Positions 43,702 through 49,721 of a stretch of DNA of 49,721 nucleotides are shown here, one piece after another (within the stretch, counting starts at the first letter, position 1; each line of letters starts with the position of its first letter). The stretch comes from Acidobacteriota bacterium (GTDB taxonomy: Bacteria > Acidobacteriota > Terriglobia > Acidiferrales > UBA7541): positions 1 to 49,721 of the forward strand of contig JABDGF010000011.1 of assembly GCA_013286165.1 (NCBI GenBank), given 5' to 3'. Under the pieces are notes generated by a model. The model saw nothing but the letters and a program-made list of their open reading frames with translations, ran no database searches and had not been told where the DNA came from. The translations under genes were made by a program, and so were the position numbers.

Positions 43702-43848
43702 GTGCTCTACGGATATGGACTAATCGCGACACTGGTTATCCTGAACTTGATCCTCTGGCTTATGTGTCGCGCAGAGGGGTCCGCAAACAAGGCCGAGCGC
43801 GCGGCTGCATCGGAGCGGCGATCCAAGGCTAAGGTTCGCCCAGGTTAG
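43702..43848 (+). CDS. 48-residue single-span membrane protein
   Basis: GTG start with GGAGG 5 bases upstream. The first 22 residues are one membrane helix (LYGYGLIATLVILNLILWLM), followed by Cys and a charged tail (AERAAASERRSKAKV). The N-terminus is likely outside and the basic tail inside. The stop overlaps the convergent family-Y gene by four bases. The good ribosome site and clean hydrophobic pattern support a real small gene; function unknown. Confidence 0.5.
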   Translation: MLYGYGLIATLVILNLILWLMCRAEGSANKAERAAASERRSKAKVRPG

Positions 43849-44042
43849 TTTGGTTGCGTCATGATTAGCTTTATCCCCAGATTCCACTCAGCATCGCCCA
43901 ACGCTTCCGCTCCGAATATTTGAGCGCACGCGAGCAGAGCCTCGTTGATGGCGTCTTGGCGGTCTCGGCCGCTATCCAGCAAGTCCTTCAACGTGAGTTG
44001 GACCCACAATAGCGCTTTTCGGTTTTCGGTAGGATTTTCCAA
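43845..44042 (-). CDS. Small helical protein, family Y, copy b (unknown function)
   Basis: A 65-residue protein starting at TTG with GGGGA upstream. ALLWVQLTLKDLLDSGRDRQ and NEALLACAQIFGAEALG match copy a at 42.4 kb; the GxDRQ-x-A-x-NE core, CA, FG and LGI are shared. Both copies flank the receiver and family-X genes. Predicted as two or three helices; no domain recognised. The shared layout suggests a role with the neighbouring receivers, which is inference. Confidence 0.55.
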   Translation of the reverse strand: MENPTENRKALLWVQLTLKDLLDSGRDRQDAINEALLACAQIFGAEALGDAEWNLGIKLIMTQPN

Positions 44043-44051
44043 AATTCCCCA

Positions 44052-44174
44052 CTATGACGCGACGGTTACTGGATGCTGGGCTTTTCTTTGCCTGAGTTTT
44101 TCCGATCTGAACGATACGAAATGCAGTAATCCGAGAACGACGAAGAAGAATACCGCTACACCGGCTAGATTCAT
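44052..44174 (-). CDS. Possible 40-residue single-span membrane protein
   Basis: From the ATG at 44174 the frame gives MNLAGVAVFFFVVLGLLHFV followed by a basic tail (SFRSEKLRQRKAQHPVTVAS), the usual shape of a small membrane peptide with a cytoplasmic C-terminus. The frame is open further upstream, but that part has no membrane or domain character. Ribosome site weak. Function unknown. Confidence 0.35.
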   Translation of the reverse strand: MNLAGVAVFFFVVLGLLHFVSFRSEKLRQRKAQHPVTVAS

Positions 44175-44351
44175 GACTTCGACCGTACTTGTAGTCGCCG
44201 CGACTGACAAAACATCGAAGGCCCCGTATCGCGAGGTGAGTTCGCGCCCGTTGGCAGGTACACCTTCAAATCTGCTCGAATACCTACAACGCGGCATTTG
44301 ATCGCCATGCGCAGACCGGCACACTCAGTGCGTCGAGCCTGGAGGAAAGTC

Positions 44352-44888
44352 ATGGAGCAATCTGAACTGATGCAATTATTTGTCGATGAACTAAAGGACA
44401 TTTACAGTGCGGAAACGCAGCTGGTCAAGGCGTTGCCGAAAATGGCAAAAGCCGCTGTATCAGACGAGTTGAAAAACGGATTTCTCGAACACCTTGAAGA
44501 AACAAAAGGACACGTTGAGCGACTGGAGCAGATTTTCACTGTTCTGGAAGAGAAACCGACGGGAAAGCATTGTGCCGGTATGGAAGGCCTTATAAAGGAA
44601 GGGAGCGAAGCGGCACATGAAACCTACGAAGGCAATGCAAAGGACGCAGCCTTGATAGGTGCAGCGCAGCGTGTCGAGCACTACGAGATTGCGGCTTATG
44701 GGACAGTTCGCGCAATGGCGGCGAAGCTTGGTGACGACAATTCTGTCCGATTGCTTGCGGCCACGCTGAAGGAAGAAAAAGACACCGACGTAAAACTGTC
44801 GAACATAGCTGACAAAATGGTGATCAAACCAGACGGTCAGTCGGAAGAAGCGGCGGACTCACGGAAGAAGAAAGCCGCGAACGTCTAA
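44352..44888 (+). CDS. DUF892 / YciE-YciF family ferritin-like stress protein
   Basis: A 178-residue protein; ATG at 44352 has GGAGG 6 bases upstream. It shows FVDELKDIYSAETQLVKALPK, FLEHLEETKGHVERLEQIF, AAQRVEHYEIAAYGTV and LLAATLKEEKDTDVKLSNIA, the four-helix ferritin-like pattern with Glu/His metal ligands known from YciE and YciF. These proteins are linked to stress response, but their reaction is not settled. The tail is Lys/Ala-rich. It is followed by a clear terminator, so it is probably transcribed alone. Confidence 0.93.
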   Translation: MEQSELMQLFVDELKDIYSAETQLVKALPKMAKAAVSDELKNGFLEHLEETKGHVERLEQIFTVLEEKPTGKHCAGMEGLIKEGSEAAHETYEGNAKDAALIGAAQRVEHYEIAAYGTVRAMAAKLGDDNSVRLLAATLKEEKDTDVKLSNIADKMVIKPDGQSEEAADSRKKKAANV

Positions 44889-44916
44889 AAGAAACAAGTC
44901 AGCGTTAACCAAGTGC

Positions 44917-44948
44917 AACGGAGCCGCTGTGATGGCTCCGTTTGTTTT
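44917..44948 (+). terminator. Factor-independent terminator of the DUF892 gene
   Basis: AACGGAGCC (44917-44925) and GGCTCCGTT (44934-44942) form a perfect 9-bp stem with an 8-base loop, followed by TGTTTT, about 30 bases after the stop. Confidence 0.88.
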
Positions 44949-45078
44949 CGGACCAACGCCGCCCCTCAGGACTCCGCCCATAATCGGAGACTTCCGAACG
45001 TTTTTCTATCCGTAATGCTCGCTATTACAATTGAGTCCATAACGAAACGCAAACAGGCGCAAATAGGCGGTGGGTTCC

Positions 45079-45282
45079 TTACAGCGCCATTCGAAGTTCC
45101 TTCGCTACATAAAAACAGTTGCCGATGAAGAGGATTGAGTAATTCTCCTTCGCGCAGAAAAGGTCCGCGTCGGCCTTCGCGGCTTGTTCGGAATCGTACT
45201 GTTTTGCTAGCACTTTGAAAGGAACCCAGAAGTGCCGGTGAGTACCGTCTAGCTCATTCACGGCGAGAAAGACTTCACTCAT
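45079..45282 (-). CDS. Small hypothetical protein (67 residues)
   Basis: ATG with GGTGAG about 9 bases upstream. MSEVFLAVNELDGTHRHFWV begins a probable alpha/beta fold; the middle (DSEQAAKADADLFCAKE) is helical, the end (YSILFIGNCFYVAKELRMAL) a beta strand pair. Its plan resembles the 68-residue protein at 46.0 kb (start VYLNLI, central ASAKDAADAIARIG, end HLAFVNGKDFVALE), perhaps as distant relatives. Function unknown. Confidence 0.5.
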   Translation of the reverse strand: MSEVFLAVNELDGTHRHFWVPFKVLAKQYDSEQAAKADADLFCAKENYSILFIGNCFYVAKELRMAL

Positions 45283-45524
45283 GGCGATCGCTCACCCGAC
45301 GTTCCGTTCCTTCTCTACCTTCGGATTAGGTACGGTTCGGAGCGCCGCGTCCCGTAGCTCCTTTCCGTCTTCGAGAACGTACCCGCTGGGAGAGCGCTAC
45401 GGAATCAGTTCGAAGCGGTATAACGGAAACGCTAACGAAGAAAAAGCGAATGATCCCGAGGTTCGCGCCGCCCAAAGCGCTACAGAATTCCGCGTTTGCG
45501 AGGCATACCCGTATACTCGGGCCC

Positions 45525-45668
45525 ATGGATGGAGCTGTGTTGCTCGCTTCGCTGATAATCGCAGCGGGAGTAGTGGCGAGCGCGCTGTTTTTTAACTACG
45601 CGCTGATCGGCGCGGCTAACTGGATCAACCAAGAAACGCCTCGACAGCGCACCTTCAATTTCCATTGA
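45525..45668 (+). CDS. Possible 47-residue single-span membrane protein
   Basis: From the ATG at 45525: MDGAVLLASLIIAAGVVASA, LFFNYALIGAANWI, then a short polar tail (NQETPRQRTFNFH). One long or two short membrane helices. The region before the ATG is open in frame but looks non-coding. No clear ribosome site. It lies 88 bases upstream of the GlsB-like gene in the same direction. Confidence 0.4.
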   Translation: MDGAVLLASLIIAAGVVASALFFNYALIGAANWINQETPRQRTFNFH

Positions 45669-45756
45669 CATAGCTTCAAACGGGCTGCTCGCGACCTGAT
45701 TGCATCAAACCGGAACTGATTACGAGCGCACAGAAAGATTGTTACGAGGAGGATCA

Positions 45757-46005
45757 ATGAGTGGATTAGTTTGGTGGTTGGTTGTAGGAGGCATAGCGGG
45801 CCTGCTTGCCGGGCTTGTGATGAAGGGCGGCGGGTACGGCGTGGTCGCTGACATCGTTTTGGGCATTCTCGGAGCATTTGTCGGAGGGTGGCTATTTGGA
45901 TTGCTTGGTCTCGGCGCGGGCGGGGGAATGCTTGGCTCTATCGTAGTAGCGTTTATTGGCGCGTGCGTCCTGATTGGAATTACGCGATTGTTGAAACGAG
46001 CTTGA
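45757..46005 (+). CDS. GlsB/YeaQ/YmgE family stress-response membrane protein
   Basis: An 82-residue membrane protein; the ATG has GAGGAGGATCA directly upstream. Three Gly-rich spans: LVWWLVVGGIAGLLAGLVM, VVADIVLGILGAFVGGWLFG and GSIVVAFIGACVLIGITRLL, with KGGGYG between the first two, all family hallmarks. These inner-membrane proteins are induced by stress or stationary phase; their molecular role is unknown. Together with DUF892 and YXWGXW genes it forms a stress-type neighbourhood. Confidence 0.92.
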   Translation: MSGLVWWLVVGGIAGLLAGLVMKGGGYGVVADIVLGILGAFVGGWLFGLLGLGAGGGMLGSIVVAFIGACVLIGITRLLKRA

Positions 46006-46045
46006 TGACCAATCTTGTGCGCTGACAGGATCGCCGGTCGGTCAG

Positions 46046-46252
46046 CTACTTATTGGTCTGTTCCAGTGCTACGAAGTCTTTCCCGTTAACAAACGCCAAG
46101 TGGGTCGTCTCACCCATTAACGAGCCGCCGATACGCGCGATCGCGTCGGCAGCATCTTTGGCGCTGGCGAAAGGCGTAGCGCGTGAAATATCAGTCCAAA
46201 CGAAATTATTCGGCGCGGGTGCTGCAATTAAATTTAGGTAAACCTTAGGCAC
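46046..46252 (-). CDS. Small hypothetical protein (68 residues)
   Basis: GTG start with GGAG about 9 bases upstream. MPKVYLNLIAAPAPNNFVWT, a central helix (SAKDAADAIARIGGSLMG) and a final strand (THLAFVNGKDFVALEQTNK). No domain recognised. It lies 78 bases downstream of the YXWGXW gene in the same direction. Its plan recalls the 67-residue protein at 45.1 kb. Confidence 0.5.
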   Translation of the reverse strand: MPKVYLNLIAAPAPNNFVWTDISRATPFASAKDAADAIARIGGSLMGETTHLAFVNGKDFVALEQTNK

Positions 46253-46329
46253 TGAATATTCTCCGGCGGAGCTTCCGACCGTCCCGGGGCATCAGTGGAA
46301 GATGTCCCGCGACGGTCACGTTCGCGCGG

Positions 46330-47499
46330 CTAACGCGGCTTTTCCTCGCCTGCCGGTTTGCTTGTGCTTTTAGGTGGTGCTTGTTTCTGCTCCATCTGCT
46401 TCTGCTGGGTCGTGTGCTTCTGTTCCAATTGTTGCGTCTGTTGAGTGTGATTCTGTTCCATTTGCTGCTTCTGCGCGTCGTTGTAGTTCCTCGCCGTCGC
46501 TTGCTGATGCTCGTTCTCTTGTTGCTGTTGTAGTTTCTGGTGATCCTGAGCCTGCTTAGAAGCCAGCGCGTCTTGTTGCTGTTGGTATCTTTTGTCAGTG
46601 GCCTCGCTACCGGTGGCCGGAGGCGTGAATTTATGCGCCTGAAGATCGCTCGCGTGATTCGTCGTTGCAGGCGCTTTCGCGGTCTCTTCCGTGCGATTTC
46701 CTGCGGCAGGCGTGGCCGCACCGTTAGTCGGACGAGCTTCGTTTTCACGAGCGGCGCTGGCGGGCGGAGCCTTGTACTCACCGCCTGCTTTCGTTGACGC
46801 CACAGCGCCCGTTTTGAAGTCGCCCGGTTTTGCGGTAGCTGCGATCGGCGGCCTGCCTTGGTTAGCCGTTGCGCGCAGTTGCGGATTGGTTCTGGCCTGG
46901 GAAACTTGCTGAGCCTGCGCGGCCACTGGCCCAACGTGGCGTTGGGTCGAGTGGGTTTCCTGTTGTGGAGTGGGACGCGCATTTACTCCGCCTTCGCCTC
47001 CATTGAAGCTCACTCGATTCTCCGTCACGTTCACGACAGTCGTGTTATACGTGTTGTGAATGATCGTCGTGTTTACGTGCGTTACGTACGTGTTGTAGGC
47101 GAAATGCCCGCCGTCCCAACGTCCACCCTCGAATCCATTACCACCGTATCCAAAGCCGTAGTTAATTCCGCCATAGAAGCCGACCTCAGGGCCCCAGTAA
47201 CCTTCGTGAAAGATGAATGCATTGTCGCCCCAGCCCCAATAGCCGGGCGTCCAAAGAAATCCCACCTGCGGAGGCTGAATCCACGTGCCCGGAACCCAGT
47301 AGTAGCCGCCGTCATCGTCGTATGACCAATAGCCTGGGGTCCAAAGGTAGCCATCATCTGGGCATATCGGTTGTTCGTAGACAGGAATCGGTGGAGGTCC
47401 GAAACCGACGGAAATGCTGATTTGCGCCGATGCCGCTTGCGCAAGAATTAGGAATAAAGCTCCGAGGATCAAATACTGGATACATTTGATGCGCTGCAT
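46330..47499 (-). CDS. Secreted YXWGXW-repeat protein with Gln-rich coiled-coil tail
   Basis: A 389-residue exported protein with AAGGAG before ATG and a signal peptide (YLILGALFLILAQAASAQ). Residues about 45-105 hold the repeats: YLWTPGYWSYDDDGGYYWVP, LWTPGYWGWGDNAF and FHEGYWGPEVGFYGG. A Gly/Tyr/Asn-rich stretch and VNTTIIHNTYNTTVVNVTEN follow. The second half is Ala/Pro/Thr-rich and then strongly Gln-rich (QQQENEHQQ, KQQMEQNHTQQTQQLEQKH), predicted to be coiled coil or disordered. YXWGXW proteins are probably cell-surface or periplasmic with unknown role. A 245-codon frame on the same strand is a by-product of the CAG-rich bias. Confidence 0.92.
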   Translation of the reverse strand: MQRIKCIQYLILGALFLILAQAASAQISISVGFGPPPIPVYEQPICPDDGYLWTPGYWSYDDDGGYYWVPGTWIQPPQVGFLWTPGYWGWGDNAFIFHEGYWGPEVGFYGGINYGFGYGGNGFEGGRWDGGHFAYNTYVTHVNTTIIHNTYNTTVVNVTENRVSFNGGEGGVNARPTPQQETHSTQRHVGPVAAQAQQVSQARTNPQLRATANQGRPPIAATAKPGDFKTGAVASTKAGGEYKAPPASAARENEARPTNGAATPAAGNRTEETAKAPATTNHASDLQAHKFTPPATGSEATDKRYQQQQDALASKQAQDHQKLQQQQENEHQQATARNYNDAQKQQMEQNHTQQTQQLEQKHTTQQKQMEQKQAPPKSTSKPAGEEKPR

Positions 47500-47727
47500 A
47501 TTGCTCCTTTCGGCTGATGTAGCCGACGTTCACGCAGTCTATGCGCATGTTCTTGCCGCGAATTCGAAGCTGTGCAGGGGGACGGATAACTGAGGCCGAC
47601 ACTATTCTGTAGGGTTAGTAGTGACGATACAGGTCTGAATGTAATAACACGAGTAGCGAACGGTAGGTCGAGTGCAAGTGCAAAGCCGATTCGCCAAAGG
47701 ATTGTCTACGGCGGCTCTACCGAAACG

Positions 47728-48834
47728 CTAAGTTCTGGGGCTCAGTGCAGAGCAGACCTCACGAATCTGTTCGACGCTTATGCGATTGAAGAAGGGCAGA
47801 GCGATCGAACGTTGCGCAACTGACTCAGTCAGCGGTAGGGGAGTTCTAAACGGCAGATACCGATAGGCTGGCTGTAAATGAATCGGTCCGAAGTATCGCC
47901 CGAGGCCGATTCCGTGGGCCTGCATTTCTGTAACAATCGAATCGCGCTCAAGCTGACCAAAGTTCGGATTCAGCCAAACCACATAAACAAACCAGCTCAC
48001 CTTCCGATCGGAGAACGCAAGGGTAGGACGTGTTAGCCCCGTGATACCGGATAGATGTTGATAGTATTCGCGCGCAACTGACGCACGTCGTTCGAGAATA
48101 GAATCGATCCGCTTTAGCTGCTCGATTCCCAGCGCACAACTGATCTCGGAAAGCCGGTAGTTATAACCAACATCGGAATGTTGTAACCATGCTCCGCTGT
48201 CGTCTTTGCCTTGATTCCGAAGCTTCCGAATCTTATCCGCTATTTCTGCATCGTTCGTGACGACCGCGCCGCCCTCGCCAGTAGTGATTTGCTTATTCGG
48301 AAAAAATGCAAAGACCGCAACATCTCCAAACGTTCCGACTTTGCTTCCGCGGTACTCCGCACCAATTGCTTCACAAGCATCTTCAATAACCAGCAGTCTG
48401 TGCTTCCGAGCAATCTGGATAATCCGATCTAAATCTGCCGGAACACCAAACGTGTGAACAACAATAATGGCGCGCGTTCGCGGTGTAATAGCGGCTTCAA
48501 TGAGATCCGGATCGAGGTTGAATGTTCGTTCCTCGATATCGACAAACACCGGAGTAGCCCGCTCGTATCGAACGGCATTCGCGACAGCGATGAAAGTAAA
48601 GGAAGGCATGATTACTTCATGTCCGTCCGAGATTCCCAAAGCTCGAACGCAGAGATGAAGTGCAGCGGTTCCGGAGCTTACTGCTACGGCGTGCGATACG
48701 CCGATGTAGCGCGCAAGAGTTTCTTCAAATTCCTTCAGCTTTGGTCCGAGGCTCAGCGACGGCGTGCGCAGCACATCTGCGACGGCTCGGATCTCTTCTT
48801 CGGTAATATCTGGCGCGGAGAGAGGGATTCTCAT
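47728..48834 (-). CDS. DegT/DnrJ/EryC1/StrS-family nucleotide-sugar aminotransferase
   Basis: A 368-residue PLP enzyme. VSSGTAALHLCVRALG, FTFIAVANAV, EDACEAIGAEYRGSKVGTFG and FAFFPNKQITTGEGG are the family blocks; Lys181 in PNKQ is the cofactor lysine. It transfers an amino group to a keto-sugar nucleotide for surface-glycan or glycoprotein sugars. Its ATG overlaps the stop of the upstream epimerase gene (ATGA), so both are co-translated. The product may be an amino-sugar precursor of a nonulosonic acid or a bacillosamine-like sugar. Confidence 0.93.
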   Translation of the reverse strand: MRIPLSAPDITEEEIRAVADVLRTPSLSLGPKLKEFEETLARYIGVSHAVAVSSGTAALHLCVRALGISDGHEVIMPSFTFIAVANAVRYERATPVFVDIEERTFNLDPDLIEAAITPRTRAIIVVHTFGVPADLDRIIQIARKHRLLVIEDACEAIGAEYRGSKVGTFGDVAVFAFFPNKQITTGEGGAVVTNDAEIADKIRKLRNQGKDDSGAWLQHSDVGYNYRLSEISCALGIEQLKRIDSILERRASVAREYYQHLSGITGLTRPTLAFSDRKVSWFVYVVWLNPNFGQLERDSIVTEMQAHGIGLGRYFGPIHLQPAYRYLPFRTPLPLTESVAQRSIALPFFNRISVEQIREVCSALSPRT

Positions 48835-49721
48835 CGTTGTCTCGGCGCGGTTGACGAGCGTTTTACGAGTAGTTCTTGCGTTAGCAGAACGGTTGTTAAG
48901 ACGCTCACGATAGTTTCAGACGCAACGCCATCACCGTACGGGTTGCTCATTCCGATCAAAGGCTCACGGAATTCTTTCGAACGAGCTTTGTGAATAGCTG
49001 CAAGAATTGCTTCTTGCTGAGGCTCTGCGTCGATCACATTGTTGGCGCGTTCACGGCCTTCTTGCCGAAATCCCACATTGACAGTCGGAAGGCCGAACGA
49101 TGCAGTCTCCATGATTCCGCTACTGGAATTTCCAACGAATACTCCGACTTGTCGGAGCAGACTTAAGTATGTGAGCACATCCAGATTCGTAAATACTCTA
49201 CTGTTAGGCCTAGACTCGACGAACCCGCGTGTGCGCTGAATCAAGGACCGGCTTCCTGCGTCAGCATTCGGAAAGCAGAATAAGACTTGTCCGTCTAGCG
49301 ATTCCAACGCTCCGAACAGCGCGTCGGTTTCCGACAAAGTGTCGCGGTTGAGAGTAACGGGATGGTATGCGACGAGAATCGTGTCTCGATCCAGCGATAC
49401 GCCGAGCTTTTCAGCAAGTTCATCGCGATCGACGAGTTTCCGTCTGCGAATATGGTCTAGGGACGGAGCCCCGGCCCGGTGTACACGCCATTCTTCTTCA
49501 CCAAGCTGGATCACTCGATCGCGCGCTGCGTAGGACGAAGTGAAATGGATGTGACTCATCTTAGTCAGCGCGTTCCGCACTGCATCGTCGATCGCGCCTT
49601 GGCTGATCTCGCCGCCCTCAATGTGCGCAATCGGTATGCGCAACGCGAGTGCAACTGAAGCGGGAGCAAGCATTTCGTAACGGTCCGCGATTAACAAAAG
49701 CAAGTCTGGTCTCATCTGTGC
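48831..49721 (-). CDS. UDP-N-acetylglucosamine 2-epimerase (hydrolysing, NeuC-like), 5' end outside the window
   Basis: At least 296 residues, open to the window edge (AQMRPDLLLLIADRYEML). Motifs: AHIEGGEISQGAIDDAVRNA, HIHFTSSYAARDRVIQLGEE, ILVAYHPVTLNRD, VGNSSSGIMETASFGLPTVN and RANNVI, which match the NeuC/LegG-type hydrolysing branch rather than the plain WecB form. It would convert a UDP-HexNAc into a free or 2-epimerised sugar for nonulosonic-acid synthesis. About 80-100 N-terminal residues are missing. It is coupled with the aminotransferase gene by a four-base overlap; more glycan genes probably lie beyond the edge. Confidence 0.9.
   Translation of the reverse strand, partial: AQMRPDLLLLIADRYEMLAPASVALALRIPIAHIEGGEISQGAIDDAVRNALTKMSHIHFTSSYAARDRVIQLGEEEWRVHRAGAPSLDHIRRRKLVDRDELAEKLGVSLDRDTILVAYHPVTLNRDTLSETDALFGALESLDGQVLFCFPNADAGSRSLIQRTRGFVESRPNSRVFTNLDVLTYLSLLRQVGVFVGNSSSGIMETASFGLPTVNVGFRQEGRERANNVIDAEPQQEAILAAIHKARSKEFREPLIGMSNPYGDGVASETIVSVLTTVLLTQELLVKRSSTAPRQR

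Noticed and set aside
42405-44042. Toxin-antitoxin reading of the small proteins
   Set aside because: Families X and Y are not in overlapping pairs and show no toxin or antitoxin motif; association with receivers is clearer.
45281-45595. 104-codon frame between small genes
   Set aside because: Composition looks random and it overlaps the better supported membrane-peptide frame.
46245-46982. Long second reading frame on the same strand as the YXWGXW gene
   Set aside because: Arg/Ser/Thr-rich product with no signal or domain; it arises from the CAG-rich coding bias of the real gene.
25140-49721. Complete prophage or integrative element
   Set aside because: No integrase, structural, replication or conjugation genes and no repeated tRNA end were seen.

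Overview
The window looks like chromosomal DNA of a soil-type member of the Acidobacteriota, most likely class Terriglobia. This is an inference from gene content: a very large Oar-like TonB-dependent receptor with an N-terminal carboxypeptidase-regulatory domain, several secreted glycoside hydrolases, LacI control, Ser/Thr kinases of the Pkn type (one with a TolB/WD40-like C-terminus), a YXWGXW-repeat protein and high GC. No rRNA or other species marker is present.

Region 1 (1-2.5 kb, minus strand) holds the 5' part of a secreted TPR protein, frameshifted at a run of seven T, and a small conserved CxxC protein of unknown function. Region 2 (3.4-22.3 kb) is a carbohydrate-use locus: TonB-dependent receptor, GH3, LacI-type regulator, GH2, GH3 with a PA14 domain, GH31 of alpha-xylosidase type, GH42 beta-galactosidase and a secreted TPR protein. 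Nearly every product has a signal peptide. An alpha-xylosidase with beta-galactosidases and beta-glucosidases suggests side-chain and backbone trimming of a xyloglucan-like oligosaccharide. The two divergent promoters share a TAGCGTT[A/T] motif that may be the operator. Three copies of a modular hairpin repeat fill the larger gaps of this half. Region 3 (22.6-25.2 kb) has a serine beta-lactamase-like hydrolase divergent from a LysR regulator, then tRNA-Ser(UGA).

Region 4 (25.2-49.7 kb) looks like accessory DNA. It starts next to the tRNA with the C-terminal piece of an SF1 helicase fused to a nuclease domain. Then come two tandem aldo/keto reductases, orphan single-domain response regulators, inorganic pyrophosphatase, a pair of DUF3147-like membrane proteins, an HhH-PHP protein split by an in-frame amber codon, a zinc-dependent formaldehyde-dehydrogenase-like enzyme, a Ser/Thr kinase with a beta-propeller, an XRE regulator, a Ser/Thr kinase fused to an alpha/beta hydrolase, a ferritin-like DUF892 stress protein, a GlsB/YeaQ-type membrane protein, the YXWGXW protein and, at the edge, a NeuC-like epimerase overlapping a DegT-type sugar aminotransferase.

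The most unusual feature is a duplicated module in region 4: two types of orphan receiver protein, each present twice (about 28.9-29.7 kb and 38.9-43.1 kb), accompanied by two families of tiny, apparently undescribed helical proteins, also each present twice. No histidine kinase lies in the window, but two Ser/Thr kinases do. Several genes are broken or split: the TPR gene, the HhH-PHP gene, the helicase piece and a small CxxC remnant.
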